Shown here piece by piece: positions 9,014 through 15,087 of a stretch of DNA of 15,087 bases; position 1 is the stretch's first letter, and every line of letters starts with the position of its first letter. A model generated the notes under the pieces. It was given only the letters and a program-made list of their open reading frames with translations. It was not told the origin of the DNA and made no database searches. Position numbers and translations under genes: made by a program. Location: NCBI GenBank assembly GCA_018055865.1, contig JAGPGR010000010.1, positions 1 to 15,087 on the forward strand, in the 5' to 3' direction. The stretch comes from Paludibacteraceae bacterium. Its GTDB lineage: Bacteria > Bacteroidota > Bacteroidia > Bacteroidales > Paludibacteraceae.

Positions 9014-10846
9014 ATGTCTGATATTATTAATTTACTGCCCGATTCAGTTGCCAATCAGATTGCTGCCGGTGAAGTTATTCAGCGTCCTGCTTCAGTAGTG
9101 AAGGAACTGGTGGAAAACTCCATTGATGCAGGTGCCCGAAATGTTCAGGTTGTGATTAAAGATGGAGGAAGCACACTGATTCAAATCATTGACGACGGAA
9201 AGGGAATGAGCGAAACGGATGCCCGTATGTCGTTCGAGCGGCATGCCACTTCCAAAATCAAACAGGCGGAAGACCTCTTCTCACTCCGAACCATGGGCTT
9301 CAGAGGCGAGGCACTTGCCTCTGTGGCAGCGGTGGCACAAGTAGAAATGCGAACCAAGCGGGAGGAAGACGAATTGGGGACACTGATAGAAATAGCAGGA
9401 ACACGGGTATTCCGGCAGGAATCGGTTCAATGCGACACGGGAACCAATATTTCGGTCAAAAATCTTTTCTTCAATGTGCCTGCGCGGCGCCGTTTTCTGA
9501 AATCACAATCCACAGAGATGACGCATGTAAGGAACGAATTTTACCGGATTGTGCTCGTTCATCCCGAAATAAGTTTTTCTTTGTTCGACGGAGAAACGGA
9601 AATGATGGCGCTGCCCGTTTCGTCGGTCAAAGCAAGAATAGAAAACGTATTCGACACGTTTTCCAAAAAGAGAATGGATCAACAACTACTTCCGATAGAA
9701 GCCGGTACGGGTCTGTTGAATATCCGGGGTTTTGTGGGCCGACCGGAGTTTGCCCAGAAAAATGCCCATCAGTATTTCTTTGTCAATGAGCGATATATGC
9801 GTCATCCGTATTTTCACAAGGCTGTGATGGTAGCTTACGACAAATTAATCAAACCCGGCGAAAATCCGAACTATTTTATTTATTTCGAAATCGATCCGAA
9901 TTCTATCGATGTGAACGTTCATCCTTCTAAAACGGAAATCAAATTTGAGAATGAGCAGGCTGTATGGTCAATTGTACTGGCAACGGTGAAAGAATCACTG
10001 GGGAAATTTCAGGTAATGCCGCCTCTGGATTTTGATCAGGAAGGATCGCCCGAAATTCCGGTTTTTAATTCAAGTACTCCGATAGTGCCTCCCCGAATCA
10101 ATTTTGATCCGAGTTACAATCCTTTCGGCAAATCATCAGCCACACCAAAGCGAACTGAATATGACTGGGAGAAATTGTACGGCGATTTTAATACAAGTAA
10201 AGAAAAAATATTTCCCTCAGGGGAAAATATTGAATTTCCGTATGCTGATGCTCACTCACAGCAACAGTTCGAAATGGCGGGAACATCCGGTGATTTTCTG
10301 CAGTTCAAATCGCGATACATGCTCACCAGCGTAAAATCCGGCCTGATGCTGATTGATCAGCACCGGGCACATTTCAGAGTGCTTTTCGACCGGTATATGC
10401 TTATCATCCGCAATCAGAAGGGTACCTCCCAGCAGGTTTTATTCCCGGAAATCCTCGAACTCGATACCAACGAAACCGTTATTCTGGAAAGGATACTTCC
10501 GGAACTGCTATGGATTGGATTTGACATGGAATTGTTCGGAAAAAATGCGTATGCCATCAATGGCGTGCCTCCTGAAATGGGTGCAGGATCTTCCTTGTCG
10601 TTGTTGAAAGAGCTGATAGCCGAAGTGCAGCTTACCGGCACGGGTGTTACTGAAACAATTCAGGAAAAAATAGCGCAGGTACTAGCCAGAAAAACGGCTA
10701 TTCAGTACGGACAGTCGCTTACAATGACTGAAATGACCCATTTATTCGAAGAATTGTTCAGTTGCGAAAACCATCAGTATGCTCCCGATGGAAAGTCAAT
10801 TCTGACCGTATTGCTGAATGACGAAATAGAAAAAAGATTTAGATGA
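9014..10846 (+). CDS. mutL: DNA mismatch repair protein MutL
   Basis: Mismatch-repair mediator that couples MutS recognition to strand removal; a dimeric GHKL ATPase, 610 residues from the ATG at 9014. That start gives the canonical N terminus (LLPDSVANQIAAGEVIQRPA); the open frame continues upstream only through repeat DNA. The ATPase motifs are ELVENSIDAG at 31-40 (catalytic Glu31, Mg-binding Asn35), DDGKGM at 60-65 and TMGFRGEALASV from 93. HPSKTEIKFENEQAVW closes the N-terminal domain, a variable linker follows (about 335-425), and the dimerization domain starts near QFKSRYMLTSVKSGLMLIDQ. Here the usual endonuclease motif DQHAxxExxxxE reads DQHRAHFRVLFD (448-459), the Cys of the ACR-like motif appears to be Arg (ARK, 558-560), and CPHGRP is replaced by APDGKS (590-595). 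Metal-dependent nicking may therefore be lost or altered. It faces the rprXY operon convergently. Confidence 0.97.
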   Translation: MSDIINLLPDSVANQIAAGEVIQRPASVVKELVENSIDAGARNVQVVIKDGGSTLIQIIDDGKGMSETDARMSFERHATSKIKQAEDLFSLRTMGFRGEALASVAAVAQVEMRTKREEDELGTLIEIAGTRVFRQESVQCDTGTNISVKNLFFNVPARRRFLKSQSTEMTHVRNEFYRIVLVHPEISFSLFDGETEMMALPVSSVKARIENVFDTFSKKRMDQQLLPIEAGTGLLNIRGFVGRPEFAQKNAHQYFFVNERYMRHPYFHKAVMVAYDKLIKPGENPNYFIYFEIDPNSIDVNVHPSKTEIKFENEQAVWSIVLATVKESLGKFQVMPPLDFDQEGSPEIPVFNSSTPIVPPRINFDPSYNPFGKSSATPKRTEYDWEKLYGDFNTSKEKIFPSGENIEFPYADAHSQQQFEMAGTSGDFLQFKSRYMLTSVKSGLMLIDQHRAHFRVLFDRYMLIIRNQKGTSQQVLFPEILELDTNETVILERILPELLWIGFDMELFGKNAYAINGVPPEMGAGSSLSLLKELIAEVQLTGTGVTETIQEKIAQVLARKTAIQYGQSLTMTEMTHLFEELFSCENHQYAPDGKSILTVLLNDEIEKRFR

Positions 10847-10886
10847 AATTCCGGAGGTGAAACCTTTGCTGCAAGTATCAGAAACA

Positions 10887-10915
10887 GAAAATGCGATGTA
10901 ATTCATCGCATTTTC
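10887..10915. terminator. Bidirectional terminator between mutL and rprY
   Basis: A perfect 12-bp stem, GAAAATGCGATG (10887-10898) with CATCGCATTTTC (10904-10915), and a 5-base loop. A residues on one flank and T residues on the other let it act in either direction, fitting its place between two convergent genes: 40 bases after the mutL stop and 20 bases past the rprY stop. Confidence 0.82.
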
Positions 10916-10935
10916 CAGATAATTTTGTTGTCTCA

Positions 10936-11643
10936 TCAATCTTCTTTTACCTGCGGCATAATCAGTTTATACCCTTTTCCGTGAATGTTGATGATAGCTA
11001 CATTTGGGTCATCTTTGAGCAATTTGCGTAATTTGGTAATGTATACGTCCATGCTTCGTGCGTTGAAGTAGTTGTCGTCCACCCAGATAGTTTTCAGTGC
11101 AAAGTTACGTTCCAGGATGTTGTTGGCATTTGCAGCGAGCAGATTAAGCAATTCTGATTCTTTTGTAGTCAGTTTTTTCGCTTTTCCATCAAATTCAAGC
11201 GATTGCTTTTGTGCATCGAACGTAAATCCACCAATCTGATATGTTACCACATCTTTTGATTTTTTACCACGTACACGGCGCAAGATAGATTCAATCCGAT
11301 ACAGCAGTTCTTCCATGCTGAATGGTTTTGACAAATAGTCGTCTGCACCCAGTTTGAATCCTTGCAGTATATCTTCTTTCATTGATTTGGCTGTAAGGAA
11401 AATAATGGGTACTTCGTTGTTCATAGCTCTGATATCGGCAGCCAGTGCGAATCCGTCTTTTTTCGGCATCATCACATCAAGCACGCACAAATCGTATTTA
11501 TTACGTGAAAACGCTTTGTAGCCGGCTTCTCCATCGGGCTGCAAATCGCAGTCATACCCTTTTGTCATCAGGTATTCCCTCAATAACATGCCAAGATTTT
11601 CGTCGTCTTCGCATAGTAAGATTCTTACTTTTTCTTCGTTCAT
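10936..11643 (-). CDS. rprY: OmpR-family response regulator, RprY-like
   Basis: DNA-binding response regulator, 235 residues, partner of the kinase encoded just upstream. The receiver domain (about 6-120) has acidic residues E12, D13 and D14, the phosphoacceptor D56 in VLDVMMP, T84 and K106 in SKPF. The winged-helix output domain (about 135-230) includes LTTKESELLNLLAANAN, then ARSMDVYITKLRKLLKDDP and a C-terminal INIHGKGYKL wing. The sequence closely resembles Bacteroides RprY, first described with RprX in B. fragilis. The start codon lies 4 bases after the rprX stop, so the pair is almost certainly one operon with coupled translation. All residues needed for phosphotransfer are present. Target genes cannot be read from the protein, but the repeats upstream of rprX are a candidate autoregulatory site. 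Confidence 0.93.
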   Translation of the reverse strand: MNEEKVRILLCEDDENLGMLLREYLMTKGYDCDLQPDGEAGYKAFSRNKYDLCVLDVMMPKKDGFALAADIRAMNNEVPIIFLTAKSMKEDILQGFKLGADDYLSKPFSMEELLYRIESILRRVRGKKSKDVVTYQIGGFTFDAQKQSLEFDGKAKKLTTKESELLNLLAANANNILERNFALKTIWVDDNYFNARSMDVYITKLRKLLKDDPNVAIINIHGKGYKLIMPQVKED

Positions 11644-11647
11644 AATT

Positions 11648-13165
11648 TTAGTAATTTTTAAGCGTTGGTATTATTATTGTAAATTTTGTTCCTAAACCGG
11701 GTTCACTCTCCACTTTGATAGTTCCGTGATGATCATTCACTATTTTTTTCACATAAGCCAATCCTAGTCCGAACCCTTTGACATTGTGTAGATTCCCGGT
11801 TGAAACCCGGTAAAATTTTTCAAAAATCCGTTTAATATTTTCTTTTTTAATGCCTATCCCGTTGTCTTCCACGCTGATACACAGATTGTCTTTCTCATTC
11901 CACGTTTCGATACTCAGGATGGGCGACTTATCGCAGTATTTGAGCGCATTGTCCATCAGATTGAAAATAACGTTGGTGAAATGTACTTCATCTATCAGCA
12001 AGAGGTCATCCTGGGCTTTCAGACTTGTATTGATTTCACCGCCTTTGCTGGTTACTTTCAGCGAAAAACTGCTTATAATGTCTTTAATCAGGTTATTGAT
12101 GTGTATTTCTGTGAGTTTGAGCGTTGCTTTTTCGTTTTCGAACATCGACATTTGCAATACTTTCTCAACCTGAAGACTCAACCGCTTTGTTTCATCTTTT
12201 ATTACGTTGGACACATGTTTGAGCATGGCCGGGTTTTTGCCCACTTCAGCATCCTGCAGCATTTGCGAAGCAAGTGAAATGGTCGAAATAGGTGTTTTGA
12301 ATTCATGCGTCATATTATTAACAAAATCATTCTTGATTGTGTTCAGTTGTTTCTGCCTGAAAATGATGATAATAGTAATAATGAATATTCCCAGCGTAAG
12401 CAAAATAACACCAATCGAGGGCAAAAGCAGGTTCAGCGACTCAAAAATAAAGTTTTGTTTACTCGGAAAAACCACATGAATGTACGACTCGCGCTTGGTA
12501 TCCTCTCTTGGAAACAACCTCTGCACGTAAACATCTGTGTTCGGATTGCCGGCTACGTTTATTGTTTTATTGCATTGATAAATAACTTTGTTGTTATTGT
12601 CGACAATGGAATAGAAAAATGGCAATTCCACACCATTGCTCTTGAAATATGTATCCAAAATTTCATCCAGTTCAATAAAATCAACCCGCTCGCTGATATC
12701 CCGGTTTTCCGATTCGTGCAGCCAGCGGAAAACTGCCTGATCGAGTATGGTTTTTGACCGGGAGAAATTCAACTGAAATTTTTCACGCAGAAACTTCGAA
12801 GTCTCCTCAATCGTAGCCTTGCCATGACCGGTCGAAAGCCTTACTGAAGGCGTTGATGAATTTTTATTCCAATCGGTACGTACCGAATCGGTAATTCTCA
12901 GATCATTGGATCGCTTGTTATATGTGCCGGCTCTGTTGTCTTTTTGCACGTACTTATCTTCCTCCAATGTTTGTGCCAAAAATTTCAACGCTTCGTTCTC
13001 TTCCAGCAGAATAACGGTCTGAATCAGGCTTCTTTTTACCCCGTCATCGAATTGTTTTTCAGCCAGTTCTGCTGTAGATGTAAGATACCTGACCTGCAGT
13101 GCTATCAGTGCTCCAAACGTTACAGCCATCAACAATATTAATAACCAAAGCGTACTTTTTTTCAT
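11648..13165 (-). CDS. rprX: Sensor histidine kinase, RprX-like
   Basis: Membrane sensor kinase of 505 residues. A first transmembrane helix (about 6-26, after MKKSTLW), a periplasmic sensor region of about 215 residues without a recognised named domain, and a second helix (about 244-269, LLPSIGVILLTLGIF onward) lead into the cytoplasmic part. The HisKA box VNNMTHEFKTPIST carries phosphoacceptor H287. The HATPase_c domain has the N box (NVIFNLMDNALKY), G1 box DNGIGI, F box IFEKFYRV and G2 box GFGLGLAYV. All catalytic boxes are intact and no HAMP domain is evident. The ATG at 13165 gives a normal positively charged N terminus before the first helix. It is the first gene of the operon with rprY. 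A -7-like element ends only 7 bases before the start, suggesting a very short or absent leader. Confidence 0.93.
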   Translation of the reverse strand: MKKSTLWLLILLMAVTFGALIALQVRYLTSTAELAEKQFDDGVKRSLIQTVILLEENEALKFLAQTLEEDKYVQKDNRAGTYNKRSNDLRITDSVRTDWNKNSSTPSVRLSTGHGKATIEETSKFLREKFQLNFSRSKTILDQAVFRWLHESENRDISERVDFIELDEILDTYFKSNGVELPFFYSIVDNNNKVIYQCNKTINVAGNPNTDVYVQRLFPREDTKRESYIHVVFPSKQNFIFESLNLLLPSIGVILLTLGIFIITIIIIFRQKQLNTIKNDFVNNMTHEFKTPISTISLASQMLQDAEVGKNPAMLKHVSNVIKDETKRLSLQVEKVLQMSMFENEKATLKLTEIHINNLIKDIISSFSLKVTSKGGEINTSLKAQDDLLLIDEVHFTNVIFNLMDNALKYCDKSPILSIETWNEKDNLCISVEDNGIGIKKENIKRIFEKFYRVSTGNLHNVKGFGLGLAYVKKIVNDHHGTIKVESEPGLGTKFTIIIPTLKNY

Positions 13166-13172
13166 GATTATA

Positions 13173-13180
13173 CAAAGGTA
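13173..13180 (-). promoter_or_regulatory. Candidate -7 promoter element for rprXY
   Basis: On the minus strand this reads TACCTTTG, an exact TAnnTTTG match and the only one on that strand in the spacer. There is no TTTG at the -33 distance; instead the palindrome at 13191-13209 begins 10 bases further upstream. Only 7 bases separate the element from the ATG, which implies a leader of a few bases at most. Confidence 0.5.
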
Positions 13181-13190
13181 GGATAAAACG

Positions 13191-13209
13191 AAATGTTAAT
13201 TTAACATTT
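13191..13209. promoter_or_regulatory. 19-base palindrome, possible operator of rprXY
   Basis: AAATGTTAA, a central T, then TTAACATTT: a perfect 19-base palindrome around one unpaired base. It lies just upstream of the candidate -7 element of rprX, where a bound regulator would overlap the polymerase site. Its right half contains the TTAACA hexamer repeated further along the spacer. The binding protein is unknown; RprY itself is an inference. Confidence 0.5.
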
Positions 13210-13348
13210 AACACACTTTAACCTCGAAAAGTTTTAACAATTCAAATTAACAAATGGAGGTTTCAGTTTTTTTGTGAAATCTGCATTTTTAACATAAAAC
13301 GTGTGAAAACGAAATATTGTTTATTTATTTAATTTTTTCTTTTTAACA
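13201..13348 (+). promoter_or_regulatory. TTAACA hexamer cluster in the divergent spacer
   Basis: Exact TTAACA occurs at 13201, 13208, 13234, 13247, 13289 and 13343, with TTAACC at 13218 and the inverted TGTTAA at 13194. The first five direct copies start 7, 10, 16 and 13 bases apart, close to helical spacing in part. OmpR/PhoB-family regulators often bind direct repeats about 10-11 bases apart, and B. subtilis PhoP is known to use TTAACA-like repeats. The site may serve rprX, the MFS gene or both. Confidence 0.45.
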
Positions 13349-13370
13349 AAAAACAATGACGCATTATTTG

Positions 13371-13378
13371 TAATTTTG
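13371..13378 (+). promoter_or_regulatory. Candidate -7 promoter element for the MFS gene
   Basis: TAATTTTG matches TAnnTTTG and lies 20 bases before the ATG at 13399, giving a short leader. No TTTG is seen at the -33 position; a TTAACA copy sits at 13343-13348 in roughly that region. Confidence 0.42.
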
Positions 13379-13398
13379 CAATCCACGTAAATTCGATA

Positions 13399-14658
13399 AT
13401 GAAACAGAACAGACAAAAATGGTTTTCACTATTCAGTTGTAATTTTTTTGGAGTTTTCAACGATAATTTTCTGAAAAATTCAATAATATTTGTCACTGTT
13501 GCATGGTCACTTCCTGCCTGGTTGTCGCACTCCCAGTTGATTTCCATTGTCAGTTCCTGCCTGGTCATTCCATATCTGATTTTTTCGCCCTTGGGAGGGC
13601 GGTTAGCTGTAAGGCATTCCAAACTGAAAGTATTCCGGGTGCTCAAACTGCTGGAAATACCCATCATGATGATTGCCTGCCTGGCTTTTTACATGCAATG
13701 GGTGGTACTTGCCGTTGTGTCGATGCTGATAATGGGCACTCAGAGTTCGCTTTACTCACCTTCCAAATATAGTCTCATTCGGGATATTGGCGGCGAAGAA
13801 GGCGCTTCGTTCGGAAGCGGCATGTTTGAAACGATGGCTTTTCTGGGCATTTTGCTCGGAACATTAATCGCCTCCATTGTTTCGGATCATTATTCTTTCT
13901 GGCTTTTTACCGTTATCATTCTCGGTGTAGCATTATTCGGCTATTTAGCAGCGCGGTCTATCAGGGCAGAGGAATTGCCCGCCCAAAAAACGGGCTCAGA
14001 AACACTCAATCCAATCCGCTTTGTCAGAGATAATTACCGGTACGCGCGTGATCACAAACTGGTGAACAGTGCTATTTTCGGATCGTCGGCTTTCTGGCTT
14101 ATTTCGGGCATGGTGCAGATGAATGTTATAATTCATTGTAAAAATGTATATCAGGTGTCAAACTCCCTGACCGGCCTCGTCATGGCATTTGCAGCCATCG
14201 GAATAGCTGCCGGAACTTCCATTACCGGTAAGCTGTCGGGTGCTGTGGTGCGTAAAGGGTTGATTATACCAGCGTTGGGTGGTATGATTTTGTGTCTTAT
14301 GCTTTTGCTGCTTATCCCACTGCCTTTTGCCGGGTTTGTAGCAGGCATTATGTTGTTTGCCGGTATTGCCGGTGTGTTTCAGGTGCCTTGTATGGCCATG
14401 ATGCAGCATGCCAATCTGGGCAGAAAACGAGGCGACTCCATTGCCTACCTCAACATGGTGAATTTTATATTTATTCTTATCGGCACCGGTTTATTCTCGT
14501 TGACCACGGCGCTAACGGGCGAAAACAGTTTTGCCGTTTTCGGAGTTATGATTGCAGTCTGCGTATTGATTCTGGTCTATTTTTCGACCAGATATGCTGA
14601 TTTCAGAACAGAAACATTGCAGATGTTCGGAATATCTCAGAAAACCGGAAAACAGTAA
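13399..14658 (+). CDS. MFS transporter, LplT-like
   Basis: A 419-residue major facilitator with about 12 predicted membrane helices. The first helix region carries FNDNFLKN at residues 20-27, and a later loop reads SLYSPSKYSLI; both resemble hallmark positions of the LplT lysophospholipid transporter family (the membrane half of LplT-Aas systems), which moves lysophospholipids to the inner leaflet for re-acylation. Unlike fused Aas proteins it has no acyltransferase or acyl-ligase domain, and none is encoded next to it in the window. The start at 13399 directly precedes a short hydrophilic N terminus and has a -7-like element upstream. It is divergent from rprXY and shares its 233-base spacer. 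Family placement is fairly sure; the actual substrate is inferred from the family and could differ. Confidence 0.85.
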   Translation: MKQNRQKWFSLFSCNFFGVFNDNFLKNSIIFVTVAWSLPAWLSHSQLISIVSSCLVIPYLIFSPLGGRLAVRHSKLKVFRVLKLLEIPIMMIACLAFYMQWVVLAVVSMLIMGTQSSLYSPSKYSLIRDIGGEEGASFGSGMFETMAFLGILLGTLIASIVSDHYSFWLFTVIILGVALFGYLAARSIRAEELPAQKTGSETLNPIRFVRDNYRYARDHKLVNSAIFGSSAFWLISGMVQMNVIIHCKNVYQVSNSLTGLVMAFAAIGIAAGTSITGKLSGAVVRKGLIIPALGGMILCLMLLLLIPLPFAGFVAGIMLFAGIAGVFQVPCMAMMQHANLGRKRGDSIAYLNMVNFIFILIGTGLFSLTTALTGENSFAVFGVMIAVCVLILVYFSTRYADFRTETLQMFGISQKTGKQ

Positions 14659-14772
14659 TGTACTTTTTATTAAAATTTATACGAAAATACACCTGTTTTT
14701 ACAATCATCAACTGGATTGAAAATAATGTATGGGATTCTAAATGACGTTTTTTTTAAATAAATGATTAACAG

Positions 14773-15087
14773 ATGAATAGAAGATTTGTAATTTTTACTT
14801 TACTGGCAATTTTGTTTACTATTACTGCCTGCAAAAAACAGTTGCAAACATCCGGCAACGCTAATGACAGCACAGCAATAACCGGTGGGGCAGAAGGGCA
14901 GGCTGCAAACGGGAATATGCCGAATACTGCTGCCGAAATTTATGCCAAAAAACAAGTTCCCGTGATTTGTTATCACCGAATTGAAAACGGCCGAAACGAT
15001 GAATATACCGTAACTCCGGCTACATTCGAAGCCCACATGAAAGCCCTTGCCGACAGCGGCTATCACAGCATAAATCCGGAACAATAT
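14773..15087 (+). CDS. Lipoprotein polysaccharide deacetylase, 3' end missing
   Basis: The frame opens at ATG 14773 and runs off the window after 105 codons. Residues 1-20 form a lipoprotein signal peptide: Arg-Arg at 3-4, a hydrophobic stretch and a lipobox ending TITAC, with Cys20 the lipidation site. A low-complexity linker rich in Gly, Ala, Asn and Ser follows (about 25-55). From residue 62, VPVICYHRI and then YTVTPATFEAHMKALADSGY match the start of NodB-type polysaccharide deacetylases (carbohydrate esterase 4, PgaB-like). The catalytic TFDDG motif would come shortly after the window end and cannot be checked. No acidic run follows Cys20, so there is no obvious Bacteroidota surface-export signal. 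It lies 114 bases after the MFS stop; that A/T-rich spacer has a T8 run but no convincing hairpin or promoter. Confidence 0.83.
   Translation, partial: MNRRFVIFTLLAILFTITACKKQLQTSGNANDSTAITGGAEGQAANGNMPNTAAEIYAKKQVPVICYHRIENGRNDEYTVTPATFEAHMKALADSGYHSINPEQY

Noticed and set aside
10857..10901. Mini-ORF of 14 codons starting with GTG, overlapping a GGAGGTG sequence after mutL
   Set aside because: It ends inside the bidirectional terminator stem-loop, is very short, and this phylum makes little use of Shine-Dalgarno sequences; probably chance.
12305..12757. 150-codon ORF antisense to rprX
   Set aside because: It is a shadow of the well-supported kinase reading frame; the translation has no recognisable domain and no promoter-like element precedes it.

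Overview
The window looks like chromosomal DNA from a member of the Bacteroidota, most likely the order Bacteroidales. The evidence is the close match of RpoB, RpoC, ManC, MutL and the RprX/RprY-type two-component pair to Bacteroidales versions, promoter-like TAnnTTTG (-7) elements of the Bacteroides type, A/T-rich spacers and few Shine-Dalgarno sequences. The genus cannot be fixed by eye. I see no mobile element, CRISPR array, tRNA or rRNA; this is core-genome territory.

Layout. (1) Bases 1-7467 hold the RNA polymerase genes rpoB (5' end cut off by the window) and rpoC, both on the + strand. The 145-base spacer between them contains a terminator-like hairpin, a T9 run and a short heptamer repeat. 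A strong intrinsic terminator follows rpoC. (2) Bases 7535-8828 hold a doubtful 76-codon small ORF that overlaps the start of manC, then manC (mannose-1-phosphate guanylyltransferase, GDP-mannose supply). (3) Bases 8827-8992 form a two-part array of 7-base repeats, AGTT-type then AACT-type, in inverted arrangement, directly upstream of mutL. (4) mutL (9014-10846) is a full-length mismatch-repair ATPase whose C-terminal endonuclease motifs look degenerate. (5) A bidirectional hairpin terminator separates mutL from the convergent rprX-rprY operon on the - strand (histidine kinase 13165-11648, then response regulator 11643-10936, 4 bases apart). (6) The 233-base divergent spacer upstream of rprX holds a 19-base palindrome and an unusual cluster of TTAACA hexamers, a candidate operator region. 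(7) On the + strand follow an LplT-like MFS transporter (13399-14658) and the start of a lipoprotein polysaccharide deacetylase (14773 to the window end).

How the genes relate: rpoBC form the transcription core. ManC, the RprXY sensor system, the LplT-like transporter and the deacetylase lipoprotein all concern the envelope or its sensing, but no single pathway links them here. No clearly undescribed multi-gene system is present. The most distinctive signals are non-coding: the phase-locked heptamer arrays before mutL and rpoC, and the TTAACA/palindrome cluster upstream of rprX.
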